From positions 620,001-684,000 of the forward strand of contig CP136956.1 of assembly GCA_033105485.1 (NCBI GenBank): a stretch of 64,000 nucleotides of DNA, given 5' to 3'. The notes beneath the pieces were generated by a model that saw only the letters and a program-made list of their open reading frames with translations, was not told the DNA's origin and searched no databases. This DNA comes from LVI-A0039 sp033105485. Its GTDB lineage: Bacteria; Bacillota_I; Bacilli_A; UBA3375. The translations under genes were made by a program, and so were the position numbers. This document shows, one piece after another, positions 25,682 to 33,998 of the stretch (position 1 is the stretch's first letter; each line of letters starts with the position of its first letter).

Positions 25682-25730
25682 AAAACAAATTTAGTAATTT
25701 GCAATTTCGCAAGTGAAAAGTTTGTTTTTT
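25682..25730 (+). terminator. Riboswitch-controlled terminator before the Moco operon
   Basis: Outer arms AAAACAAA (25682-25689) and TTTGTTTT (25721-25728), inner TTGC/GCAA, then further T residues. It lies 50 nt before the first ATG, consistent with an off-switch for cofactor synthesis. Confidence 0.65.
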
Positions 25731-25782
25731 TATTGCATAATAACAATAATGAAATCAAAACAATTAAATAAGGAGTAGAATT

Positions 25783-26763
25783 ATGAAAAAAGTTAATTTT
25801 GAAAATGCTATTGGCGAGCGTCTAGCTCACGATATTTGTGAAATAAAAGGACAAGAAGTTAAACAAGTAGCTTTTAAGCGAGGCCACCTGATAACGGCTG
25901 ATGACCACGACTATTTAGCAGAACTTGGTAAACAACATTTCTTCATTTTAGAAGAGGGAGATGAACACTTAGTGCACGAAGAAGACGCAGCATACACTAT
26001 GTTTGATACAATTAATAACGGTGACTTCACTTGTACAAATGTTTCAATGGGGAAAATAAGCTTCCTTGCTAACGTTGATGGTTTTTTTAAAGTTGACAAA
26101 AAACTATTAACGGACTTTAATTATATGGGAGAAATATCAGCGGCTTCAATTAACAATATGCAGTATGTTACAAAAGGTCAAGAAGTTGCAAGCATGCGTA
26201 TCATTCCTCTTTTCACAACTACAGGTAAATTAAATCAAATTAAGAATTTTGAAAATGCTAAACAAATGTTTAAAATAAGTCCGATTGAAAATATTAAAAT
26301 TAGTCAAATTACAACTGGTAGTGAAGTTGCCAATGGTCTGATTGAAGATGGATTTAAATCAAAATTAGAACAAATCTTAGATCGATATAATTTAAGCGTT
26401 AATGATTATAGTGTCGTTACTGATGATAAATCACTGATCGAGAAAAGTATCTTAGAAGCAAAAGCGAGCGGGGCAGAACTAATCTTAGTAACTGGTGGAA
26501 TGAGCGTTGACCCTGATGACTTAACATCTGGAGCTATTAAAGGGAGCGGGGCTAATATCATTACCTATGGAACTCCAATAATTCCCGGATCAATGTTCTT
26601 ATATGGTGTTTTAGATGGAACTCCAATTCTAGGCTTACCTGGTGCAGTTATTTTTGAAACCAAAACGGCATTTGATTTACTACTGCCTTACGCCTTAACT
26701 AACACTGAAATATCAAATTATGAAATTATGGAAATGAGTGTTGGAGGAATGTTAAATGGTTAA
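25783..26763 (+). CDS. MoeA/MogA-like molybdopterin-binding protein
   Basis: 326-residue protein with a C-terminal MoCF-biosynthesis (MogA/MoeA) domain: 'ISQITTGSEVANG', 'ELILVTGGMSVDPDDLTSGAI' and 'LDGTPILGLPGA'. The N-terminal domain is unlike MoeA and resembles the anaerobe-specific 'molybdopterin-binding protein' found beside moeA in clostridia. It is probably involved in molybdate insertion or cofactor sorting. First gene behind the Moco riboswitch, with AAGGAG before ATG; it overlaps moeA by 8 nt. Confidence 0.8.
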   Translation: MKKVNFENAIGERLAHDICEIKGQEVKQVAFKRGHLITADDHDYLAELGKQHFFILEEGDEHLVHEEDAAYTMFDTINNGDFTCTNVSMGKISFLANVDGFFKVDKKLLTDFNYMGEISAASINNMQYVTKGQEVASMRIIPLFTTTGKLNQIKNFENAKQMFKISPIENIKISQITTGSEVANGLIEDGFKSKLEQILDRYNLSVNDYSVVTDDKSLIEKSILEAKASGAELILVTGGMSVDPDDLTSGAIKGSGANIITYGTPIIPGSMFLYGVLDGTPILGLPGAVIFETKTAFDLLLPYALTNTEISNYEIMEMSVGGMLNG

Positions 26764-27940
26764 ATACGAGCAGGCTCTGCAGTTAATTGATGAATATAAG
26801 TTTAAGCATCAAACTAAAACTATTGATACATTTGAAAGTTTAGGTTATACATTAGCATCTAACTGTTATAGTAATATTAATGTTCCTGGTTTTCGTAAAA
26901 GTGCAATGGATGGCTATGCTTTAAATTCAAGTGATGACTTAAACCAAACCTTTAAAGTTGTTGAAACAATATATGCGGGTAGTAATTCAAATCCCAAACT
27001 AAATTGCTTTGAGTGTGTAAAAATTATGACAGGTGCACCAATTCCTGATAACTGTGATCTTGTTATAGTTAAGGAACTAGCAAACCTAGAAAATGATGTT
27101 GTTACTTTCAATATTCCTAAAACTAAGCTTAATTCTAACATTTGCCAAATTGGTGAAGATATAAAAGCTGATGAATTATTATTTTCAGCTGGTACAGTTA
27201 TTACCCCGACGGTTATTAGTAGTTTAATTAGTAGTGGCAATTTTGAAATTGAAGTTAATGATAAACCAAGTATATTACTTGTTACTACTGGTGATGAAGT
27301 TGTTACAACTAACACTCCGCTGAGTTGTGGACAAATATATAATTCAAACTTGGCGTATTTAAAAACAAGGTTACTTGAACTTGGCTTTAAAGCTAATACT
27401 ATCCATATTGATGATAGTCAACAATCAGCTCAAACAATTTTTAATACTAAATACGATTTGATAATTACTACTGGGGCAATCAGTGTTGGTGATCGTGATA
27501 TTATACGCAATTACATTATGGCTACAAGTCCTAAAGTTATTTTTGACAGGGTAAATATTATGCCTGGTGGTCCAGTTGTATTTTGGGAACATAATCAAAC
27601 CCCAATCATCTCACTTGCAGGTAGCCCATTTGCTAACTTTGTTACCTTTGAATTATTTGCAAGAAGAATTCTAGCTCATCTAACAAAGGACAAATCATTA
27701 ATCGTTGCAGAACAAGTAATGAGTCTAGATGATTATTTTCATAAGACTATTAAAAAACGTAGATTCGTTAAGGCTAACCTCAAAGGTAATAAAATTACAT
27801 TACCTGCAAATAATCACTTAGCAAGCAGTATGCATGAGATGACTCTTTGCAACTGTCTAATTAACTTAGAGCGTGGCGAACATAATTTAATACCCGGTGA
27901 TCAAGTAAAGGTCATTGATATAAGGAGAAATCATGAGTAA
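26756..27940 (+). CDS. moeA: Molybdopterin molybdenumtransferase MoeA
   Basis: 394-residue enzyme that inserts molybdate into adenylylated molybdopterin. Motifs: 'GFRKSAMDGYALNS' near residue 45, 'KIMTGAPIPDNCD' and 'LLVTTGDEVV', then 'IITTGAISVGDRD' and 'VNIMPGGPVVFW'. All four MoeA domains are represented at normal length. GGAGG is placed before the ATG inside the upstream gene. Next moaC overlaps by 8 nt. Confidence 0.95.
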   Translation: MVKYEQALQLIDEYKFKHQTKTIDTFESLGYTLASNCYSNINVPGFRKSAMDGYALNSSDDLNQTFKVVETIYAGSNSNPKLNCFECVKIMTGAPIPDNCDLVIVKELANLENDVVTFNIPKTKLNSNICQIGEDIKADELLFSAGTVITPTVISSLISSGNFEIEVNDKPSILLVTTGDEVVTTNTPLSCGQIYNSNLAYLKTRLLELGFKANTIHIDDSQQSAQTIFNTKYDLIITTGAISVGDRDIIRNYIMATSPKVIFDRVNIMPGGPVVFWEHNQTPIISLAGSPFANFVTFELFARRILAHLTKDKSLIVAEQVMSLDDYFHKTIKKRRFVKANLKGNKITLPANNHLASSMHEMTLCNCLINLERGEHNLIPGDQVKVIDIRRNHE

Positions 27941-28406
27941 GTTTTCACATTTTGATACAAACGGTAATGCCTACATGGTTGATATTACTGATAAGAAAAT
28001 GACTGACCGCACTGCTGTTGCAAGTGGTGAGATTATCACAAATGAACAAGTTATAAATCATATTAAAAATAACAATATTAGCAAAGGTGATGTACTTGGT
28101 GTTGCGCGTATTAGTGGGATTATGGCAGTTAAAAATACTGCTAATATAATTCCAATGTGTCACCCACTACTTATCTCCCATGCAAAAATTGATTTCGAAC
28201 TAGCTGAAGATCGAATTAAAGCAATCTGCACAGTCAAGGTGGCAGAATCAACTGGAGTTGAAATGGAAGCCCTAAATGGAGTTACTACTGCTCTCTTAAC
28301 TATCTATGATATGTGTAAGGCTGTTGATAAATCTATGCAAATCACTAATATTGCTCTTGATTATAAAAGTGGTGGTAAAAGCGGAACTTATACTCGTGAG
28401 GCTTAG
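27933..28406 (+). CDS. moaC: Cyclic pyranopterin monophosphate synthase MoaC
   Basis: 157-residue enzyme of the first pathway step with MoaA. 'NIIPMCHPLLISHAKIDFEL' and 'GVEMEALNGVTTALLTIYDMCKAVDKSMQI' are family hallmarks, with Asp and Lys of DMCKAVDK at the active site. 'KSGGKSGTY' is the conserved C-terminus. AAGGAG lies before the ATG. The downstream mobAB gene starts inside it. Confidence 0.96.
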   Translation: MSKFSHFDTNGNAYMVDITDKKMTDRTAVASGEIITNEQVINHIKNNNISKGDVLGVARISGIMAVKNTANIIPMCHPLLISHAKIDFELAEDRIKAICTVKVAESTGVEMEALNGVTTALLTIYDMCKAVDKSMQITNIALDYKSGGKSGTYTREA

Positions 28407-29382
28407 TAGTGTAATTTTAATAGGTGGCGAGTCAAAACGCGCGGGGTCACCTAAATATAAATTAAAATATCAAGACAAAACTTTTCTTTCTATTATTGAA
28501 GATAATTTAAAACCACTTCCTGTTAAATACAGCGTTCATAACCCGGTAATCGATTTAGATTATAATAACCAAATTATTGATGATGATTACCGAATTGGAC
28601 CAATAAATGGGATTTATAATAGTTTATGTAACTCAGACACAGATTATACGCTAATTACTAGTTGTGATCTTCCACTGCTTACACCTAGCTTAGTTCGATA
28701 TTTAATTGGTTGTAACTCCATTTATGATAAATCAGTCATTGCAACTATTGATGGTTTTCCAATACCAACATTTGCAATTTATAAAAACAGTGATAAAAGA
28801 TACTTTAAATCTGCGATTGAGAAAAAACAATACAAGCTACAAAATGTAGTAAAGAAAATCGATTGTGAGTTAGTTGAAATTCCAACTGAACTTAAACACG
28901 AGCTTACAAATATAAATACAATTTCTGATTTAGAATCAATTGACCCATTTATATTTACAGTCAGTGGCTTTAAGAACAGCGGTAAAACAACATTAATTAC
29001 TAAACTAATTAATAAATATCACGAGCATAATATAAAAGTTTCTGTGTTAAAACACGATGGACATGATTTTGAAATTGACACTACGACTGACACAGGTAAA
29101 TTCTCTGCTAACAAAGCCAATCATGTTACAGTCTATTCCGAAACTAAATACCAATCTACTACTCTAGGTGACTTAGATATTGATACGTGGATAAAGTCAA
29201 CTAATAATCAAGTGATTATTATCGAAGGAATGAAGGATAGTCACTACCCTAAACTAGTAATCGAAGATCAAGTTCTAGTCCCAGCTACTAATCGAATAAT
29301 GACAGTTAATTCACAAACTCGCGATAATATAGAAGAGATTTATAATACTCTTAGAAAGGTCCAAAATGATCGATACAAATAA
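28396..29382 (+). CDS. MobA-MobB fusion (Moco guanylyltransferase + GTPase adaptor)
   Basis: About 328 residues. The N-terminal half is MobA-like ('SVILIGGESKRAGSPKYKLKY', 'RIGPINGIYNSL', 'LITSCDLPLL'), which attaches GMP to molybdopterin. From about residue 190 it is MobB-like ('FTVSGFKNSGKTTLITKLI' P-loop, 'VSVLKHDGHDF', 'DTWIKSTNNQVIIIEGMKDS'). The fusion makes bis-MGD-type cofactor for the nitrate reductase. The start is GTG at 28396, 11 nt inside moaC, with only a weak ribosome site; the MobA glycine motif reads GGES-KRAG rather than GGxSxRMG. Confidence 0.85.
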   Translation: MRLSSVILIGGESKRAGSPKYKLKYQDKTFLSIIEDNLKPLPVKYSVHNPVIDLDYNNQIIDDDYRIGPINGIYNSLCNSDTDYTLITSCDLPLLTPSLVRYLIGCNSIYDKSVIATIDGFPIPTFAIYKNSDKRYFKSAIEKKQYKLQNVVKKIDCELVEIPTELKHELTNINTISDLESIDPFIFTVSGFKNSGKTTLITKLINKYHEHNIKVSVLKHDGHDFEIDTTTDTGKFSANKANHVTVYSETKYQSTTLGDLDIDTWIKSTNNQVIIIEGMKDSHYPKLVIEDQVLVPATNRIMTVNSQTRDNIEEIYNTLRKVQNDRYK

Positions 29383-30322
29383 CAGAACTATTGAATATAT
29401 GCGTTTATCAGTAACTGACATGTGTAACTTTCGTTGTAGTTACTGTATGCCAGATGATACTGTTTTAGAATCACATACTTTGAGTATAGAGGATATTGAA
29501 CTTATCAGCTATAACTTAAATAAACTAGGTATTACTAAAGTAAAACTAACTGGTGGTGAACCATTAGTTAGAAATGATATAAGTCAAATTGTTCAAATTT
29601 TAAAAACTAAATGTAATATCAAAGAAGTAACTTTAACAACAAATGGTGTACTTTTGGATAAACACTTAACTGCTTTGGAAGCCGCTGATTTAGATGCGAT
29701 TACAATCTCAATTGATACCTTAAATGAAAATGACTTTAATAATTTAGTTAAACGCGAGCAGTTTACAACTGTTATTAATAATATCAAACTAGCCGCAAGC
29801 TCAAAGATTAGTAACATTAAACTTAACTGTGTACCATTAAAACAATTTGGTGATGAAAATCTAATTTCGATGGTCGAATTTGCAAATGATTTGAATATAC
29901 AACTTCGCTTTATTGAAATGATGCCAATTGGGCTTGGGCGAAAATTCCCAGGTTACAACTATACTGAACTTGTCACTGTTTTAGAAAACTACTATGGACC
30001 AAAGCAGGACTCAAATACAATTCATGGAAATGGTCCAGCTAGTTATTTGCGATTTGATACTCTTGATATTGAAGTAGGATTAATCTCGGCTGTATCAAAC
30101 AAGTTTTGTGAATCATGTAACCGCATAAGGATAACATCAACAGGGCATTTAAAACAATGCTTGCACTATAACTACAACATTGACATCGTCAAAACATTAA
30201 AGCAGGAGGATGGGCTAAAGCAAATTGAGCATTTTATATTAGCCAAACCCAAAGAGCATGCTTTTGCTAGCACAAATAAAAATGATATTGAGACATTACA
30301 TATGTCTGAAATAGGAGGATAA
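29366..30322 (+). CDS. moaA: GTP 3',8-cyclase MoaA (radical SAM)
   Basis: 318-residue radical-SAM enzyme that starts molybdopterin synthesis from GTP. 'DMCNFRCSYCMP' is the N-terminal CxxxCxxC cluster site, 'KVKLTGGEPLVR' the SAM-binding strand, and 'CESCNRIRITSTGHLKQCL' the C-terminal second [4Fe-4S] cluster. It ends in 'SEIGG', keeping the functional GG tail. AAAGG lies before the ATG within the mobAB gene. Confidence 0.96.
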   Translation: MIDTNNRTIEYMRLSVTDMCNFRCSYCMPDDTVLESHTLSIEDIELISYNLNKLGITKVKLTGGEPLVRNDISQIVQILKTKCNIKEVTLTTNGVLLDKHLTALEAADLDAITISIDTLNENDFNNLVKREQFTTVINNIKLAASSKISNIKLNCVPLKQFGDENLISMVEFANDLNIQLRFIEMMPIGLGRKFPGYNYTELVTVLENYYGPKQDSNTIHGNGPASYLRFDTLDIEVGLISAVSNKFCESCNRIRITSTGHLKQCLHYNYNIDIVKTLKQEDGLKQIEHFILAKPKEHAFASTNKNDIETLHMSEIGG

Positions 30323-30323
30323 A

Positions 30324-30752
30324 ATGAAAATTATTGCATTAAATACATCAGAACGTAAAGGAACACAAAAACGTCCGCAAGACTCAGTAGTTCTAATTGA
30401 AAATCATGGTATTGAAGGTGATGCCCATGCCGGTAAATGGCATCGTCAAATCAGCTTCTTAGGTCAAGAATGTATTACTGAATTCAATGAGCAAGGAGCT
30501 GCAGTTAAACCTGGAGCATTTGGAGAAAACATAATTGTTGATGGTGTTGATTTTACAACTCTTCCAATCGGAACTAAGGTTCTTTGTAATGGAACAGAGA
30601 TGGAAATTACACAGATTGGTAAAGAATGTCACACTAGATGTCAAATCTATTTTAAGATGGGGGATTGTATTATGCCTCGTAATGGAGTATTTGCTCAAGT
30701 AAATAAAGGAGGAACGATTTCGGTTGGTGATACAGTTGAAATTATTAAATAA
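30324..30752 (+). CDS. MOSC-domain protein
   Basis: 142-residue stand-alone MOSC domain (Moco sulfurase C-terminal fold). 'NHGIEGDAHAGKWHRQISFL' near residue 28 and 'KPGAFGENIIVDG' are conserved, and Cys in 'GKECHTRCQIYFKMGDCIMPRNGVF' is the expected Moco-ligand Cys region. Stand-alone MOSC proteins are thought to carry or sulfurate Moco. It starts 1 nt after moaA with AGGAGG in front. Confidence 0.88.
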   Translation: MKIIALNTSERKGTQKRPQDSVVLIENHGIEGDAHAGKWHRQISFLGQECITEFNEQGAAVKPGAFGENIIVDGVDFTTLPIGTKVLCNGTEMEITQIGKECHTRCQIYFKMGDCIMPRNGVFAQVNKGGTISVGDTVEIIK

Positions 30753-31243
30753 TGAACGCACTAGTACTTACAATTTCAGATAAAGGTTCGCGTGGAGAAC
30801 GTATTGATACAGCAGGGCCTAGTGTTTGCAAAGCATTAGCAGCTGCTGGATATCACGTTATTGATAATATTATTATTGCCGATGATTATAATCAAATCGT
30901 AACTAATTTAAATCAAGCTGTTAACAACAATATAAACCTAATAATCACAGCTGGTGGAACTGGTTTCTCAAAACGAGACATTACTCCTGAAGCAACTAAA
31001 GCTGTAATTGAGCGTGAAACTCCAGGACTTAATGAACTTATGCGACTTGAAAGTTTAAAGATAACTAATCGAGCAATGCTATCTCGCGCTACTTCAGGTT
31101 TAAAAGATAATAGTCTAATTGTAAATTTACCCGGTAGCGAAAAAGCGGCAACTGAAAATCTGAGTTTCATATTACCAATCTTAGAACACGGTTTACAAAT
31201 CCTCCTAGGTGAAGATAGTAACTGTGGAATTCCACTTAAATAG
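30752..31243 (+). CDS. Molybdopterin adenylyltransferase (MogA/MoaB)
   Basis: 163-residue MoCF-biosynthesis domain protein that adenylylates molybdopterin for MoeA. 'LTISDKGSRGERIDTAGP' and 'NLIITAGGTGFSKRDITPEAT' are the diagnostic motifs, and 'VNLPGSEKAA' closes the active site. It shares TAATG with the MOSC gene. Last gene of the operon. moaD and moaE (molybdopterin synthase) are not in this cluster. Confidence 0.93.
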   Translation: MNALVLTISDKGSRGERIDTAGPSVCKALAAAGYHVIDNIIIADDYNQIVTNLNQAVNNNINLIITAGGTGFSKRDITPEATKAVIERETPGLNELMRLESLKITNRAMLSRATSGLKDNSLIVNLPGSEKAATENLSFILPILEHGLQILLGEDSNCGIPLK

Positions 31244-31273
31244 ATTAATTAATAGAATTAATTAAATACATGT

Positions 31274-31305
31274 AAAAAAGATCAGATTACTCTGATCTTC
31301 TTTTT
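31274..31305. terminator. Bidirectional terminator between mog and modB
   Basis: AAGATCAGA (31278-31286) pairs with TCTGATCTT (31291-31299), with T-runs on both strands. Confidence 0.85.
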
Positions 31306-31966
31306 ATGTATTTCGCTCCCCTAAGCGTTTTGTAAGTAACAAGAAAATTACTGAAGTAACTATCATTATCATTACATATGCTAAAGCTAAACTTCGATTA
31401 TTAACACTCATCGCCATATAAATAGCAATTGGTAATGTTTGAGTCTTACCTGGAATATTTCCTGCTACCATAAGCGTAGCTCCAAATTCTCCAAACGCTC
31501 TTGCAGTTGCAAGTACTGCCCCACTCGCCAAAGCATACTTTGATAGTGGGAAGATAATGTATCTAATAATTTGAAGACTAGTTGCTCGATCCAACATCCC
31601 CGCTTCCACTATGCTGTCATCAATATTATTAAAAGCGATTTTGGCTGCTTGATACATAATCGGAAACGCAACAATACTCGATGCAATAATTGCTGCTGTT
31701 TTTGTAAATATAATTGTATGACCAAAAACTAATTCAATTAGCGGATAAAGTGGGCTATTTACTCCAATTCCAATAAGAAGTAAAAATCCAATTACTGATG
31801 GTGGTAATACGATTGGCAATAAGAATAGAAGCTCTAAAAAGAATTTACCACGAAAGTTTGTTTTATTCATAAAATAACCAGCGATAGTTCCAAGTATTAT
31901 TGCAATAATACCTGCTACAAAAGCTACTTCCAATGATATTATTAGTGGGCTTAAAAACTTATTCAT
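31304..31966 (-). CDS. modB: Molybdate ABC transporter permease ModB
   Basis: 220-residue permease with about five helices. 'LPIVLPPSVIGFLLLIGIG', 'AFPIMYQAAKIAFNNID' and 'EAGMLDRATSLQIIRYIIFPL' (EAA loop), then 'ARAFGEFGATLMVAGNIPGKTQTLPIAIY', are typical ModB. The ATG at 31966 overlaps modA by 8 nt. No modC ATPase follows; the next gene converges from the other strand. Confidence 0.93.
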   Translation of the reverse strand: MNKFLSPLIISLEVAFVAGIIAIILGTIAGYFMNKTNFRGKFFLELLFLLPIVLPPSVIGFLLLIGIGVNSPLYPLIELVFGHTIIFTKTAAIIASSIVAFPIMYQAAKIAFNNIDDSIVEAGMLDRATSLQIIRYIIFPLSKYALASGAVLATARAFGEFGATLMVAGNIPGKTQTLPIAIYMAMSVNNRSLALAYVMIMIVTSVIFLLLTKRLGERNT

Positions 31967-32681
31967 GAGCAACAAAACCATATTTCTCAAAAATAGTTAG
32001 AGCATCATCACTTAATAAATAGTCATAAAATTGTTTAGCTTCTGGGTTATCAGTTAATAGTCCAATCGGATATTCAATTGAGTCATGCTGACTGTCGTCA
32101 AATTCATAAATCACTTTTACATCATCACTTGATAACGCATCAGTGTTATATACGAACCCTAAATCTGCATTCCCAGTTTCTACATATGTTAAAACTTCAC
32201 TCACATCTTTAGTTTGAACTAGTTTTTCACTAACCTCATCAGTTAAGTCATTAGCTTCAATTACTTGCATAGCATATGTCCCAGCTGGCACCGCGTCAGG
32301 CGTTCCAATTGCAATTGTATTTGCTTGATCTAAACTATCAATTTGGCTGTTAGTATTAGTTATTAAAACTAACTTGTTATTAACAAGCATATCCTCTAAT
32401 TTAATCTCATTTGCTTGCTTTAAGTTATCATAACTTGACATTGATGCTGAAATGAAAATATCTGCAGGAGCACCTTCTTGAATTTGTGTTACAAGCGTTC
32501 CAGACCCTCCATAGTTAACAGATATTTCCCCATCATAATTTTCAATAATTTCGTCTAATGCATTTTGCATACTAGCAGCTGCTTGGATATTTACCTCGGC
32601 TTCATTTGTACTAGAACTACTAACGATAATTGCCAAAAAAATTGAAATAACAACAATAATAATAGCAGTAATTTTCTTCAT
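31959..32681 (-). CDS. modA: Molybdate-binding protein ModA
   Basis: 240-residue binding protein. 'VNIQAAASMQNALDEII', 'NYGGSGTLVTQIQEGAPADIFISAS' and 'IGTPDAVPAGTYAMQV' are ModA ligand-site blocks for molybdate or tungstate. The N-terminus is a hydrophobic stretch 'ITAIIIVVISIFLAIIVSSSS' with no lipobox Cys, unlike the other binding proteins here, so it may remain anchored by an uncleaved helix. AGAAGG precedes the ATG at 32681. Confidence 0.92.
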   Translation of the reverse strand: MKKITAIIIVVISIFLAIIVSSSSTNEAEVNIQAAASMQNALDEIIENYDGEISVNYGGSGTLVTQIQEGAPADIFISASMSSYDNLKQANEIKLEDMLVNNKLVLITNTNSQIDSLDQANTIAIGTPDAVPAGTYAMQVIEANDLTDEVSEKLVQTKDVSEVLTYVETGNADLGFVYNTDALSSDDVKVIYEFDDSQHDSIEYPIGLLTDNPEAKQFYDYLLSDDALTIFEKYGFVAHE

Positions 32682-32774
32682 AATCAACCTTCTCTTTCAT
32701 TACTTATATTATACCATTTTTCACTAGCAACTTGGCTCTTTAAAGGGGATTGCAGATACCTATTTAGGCAATGT

Positions 32775-32808
32775 TAAAACTAAAAAATGAACATACAAAT
32801 GTATGCTC
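32775..32808 (-). terminator. Terminator of the frameshifted membrane gene
   Basis: Minus-strand GAGCATAC / GTATGTTC hairpin with ATTT loop, then ATTTTTT. It follows the TAA at 32819-32821, supporting that frame as the true 3' end. Confidence 0.7.
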
Positions 32809-32818
32809 ATCTACAATT

Positions 32819-33270
32819 TTATTTATCAACTTTTTGTTTCAATGTATCGTATTTCTCAAGTTCTTCACATTCAGTTGTCTCATCATCTTTTGTACAATCA
32901 TAAATAACTTCTCCATCATCACTATATGTTTTAGTCATTGTCTCTGTACTTTCAGCTCTTCCTTCTTGTACTAGTTCTTCACTTGTATTCGCTTCAAAAT
33001 CAACTTCTACATCGTCAAGTTCAATTGTTTCTCCACTAATTAAATCAATATTCTTAACAGTTCTTGATTTGCTTTTCTGTATAATCTAATTACTATTTTA
33101 ATAAAGAAGTACAGGACTACTAGTGAAGTAAGAAAAGCTGCTATTGCCCATAATAAAATAATTGATAGATAGCATGATGCGCTCATAGCTCCAATAAAAA
33201 TCCAAAATAATAATTGGATACCAATGAAACCTAATATGTCTAAACATAAATCTATTGTCATAATTCTCAT
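32819..33270 (-). pseudogene. Two-helix membrane protein with acidic tail, frameshifted
   Basis: The first 76 codons (33270-33040) give two membrane helices ('IGIQLLFWIFIGAMSASCYLS', 'AIAAFLTSLVVLYFFIKIVI') and then reach a stop. The +1/-2 frame continues without a break from 'KSKSRTVKNIDLISGETIE' through an acidic tail to TAA at 32819, followed by a terminator. Adding one A to AGAAAAGC near codon 66 would join the two into about 150 residues. Translation is coupled to the XRE remnant (TAATG). Either a decayed gene or an assembly error. Function unknown. Confidence 0.6.
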
Positions 33271-33677
33271 TATAATAACTGCTCTATTTGTTTTTTCTTG
33301 AAGTTAATGTTAACTTGTTCAATTGAGTGGTTATGTAAAATTCCGTGTAATATTATTTGATCATGCCTATCTTTTACATATAGTGTTGAGTAACTGTAAT
33401 ATTTCATTAACTGATTGATTTCTTCTAATTTAAAATTAAGAACAAAGCATAATTTTATTAAGTTATCACGAGTCATTCTCTTACCTTTTAACATCTATGA
33501 CACTAATGATTCACTAATTCCAAGCTTTGAAGCAATTTATTTATTTATTTATTTATTTATTTGTGATCCCTTGTTTATGTTTACGCTTTCGTATGTATTC
33601 GCTTGGTTCACTTTTAATATAATTCAACTCTCGATAACTTTTAGTTTAGTTAATTCTTTTTCTAAATCAATGGTCAT
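33270..33677 (-). pseudogene. Decayed XRE-family regulator with internal (ATTT)7
   Basis: Pieces in order: 'MTIDLEKELTKLKVIES', then in another frame 'ELNYIKSEPSEYIRKRKHKQ', then the repeat, then 'IASKLGISESLVS', a TAG stop, and 'MLKGKRMTRDNLIKLCFVLN...KYYSYSTLYVKDRHDQIILHGILH'. Together they match the XRE group whose C-terminal half reads 'RDKLL..CLgLgLdleE..QLLKyaGYapLYprnkRDaiI'. The tetranucleotide array lies where the helix-turn-helix loop should be. The distal part may still be translated as a 74-residue product. Confidence 0.7.
33535..33562. repeat. Tetranucleotide microsatellite (ATTT)7
   Basis: Seven uninterrupted ATTT units inside the XRE remnant. In the gene's direction every frame of three or more units contains TAA, so it blocks translation. 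Confidence 0.95.
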
Positions 33678-33699
33678 TCCATCAAAGATATTAATTGTT

Positions 33700-33888
33700 G
33701 TTCCTCACTTATTAAACTCATACACTCTCCATTCACTCGATAATATCTTATCATTGAAACAAAAAGGGATGGATTGATAAATATTTTAGAACTCGATTAA
33801 CTATTTCTAATTCAACCTTCGCAACAATGCAGATCTTGATCATGTTATCTCGGTTTATTCGTTCTCCACTTAAAATTTTAGAAACTAG
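33700..33888 (-). pseudogene. Second XRE-regulator remnant
   Basis: Minus-strand 'LVSKILSGERINRDNMIKIC' and 'ELEIVNRVLKYLS' align with 'LVS-MLKGKRMTRDNLIKLC' and 'KLEEINQLMKYYS' of the neighbouring remnant, so this is a diverged duplicate. It has lost its N-terminus and ends in stops. The rest of the gap to 33998 holds a possible plus-strand 3' gene fragment (to 33954) and a terminator. Confidence 0.6.
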
Positions 33889-33960
33889 CGACTAAGGGGA
33901 AGTTAACCGAACTTGATGGTGAGCGATTTTTAGATATGCTTAATTACTATTAATCTTTTA

Positions 33961-33992
33961 AAAAGCCCACTACATATGTAGTGGACAATTTT
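33961..33992. terminator. Bidirectional terminator, CCACTACA type
   Basis: CCACTACATATGTAGTGG core with T-runs on both strands, almost the same as 20455-20492. It ends the pirin-like gene on the minus strand. Confidence 0.8.
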
Positions 33993-33998
33993 TATACA

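Noticed and set aside
33535..33562. Active phase-variation switch by the (ATTT)7 repeat
   Set aside because: Every frame through three or more units has TAA and the gene has further stops, so length change alone cannot restore it.
33415..33777. 120-residue plus-strand ORF across the XRE remnants
   Set aside because: It is the antisense of the regulator pieces and includes the ATTT array; no ribosome site or domain.
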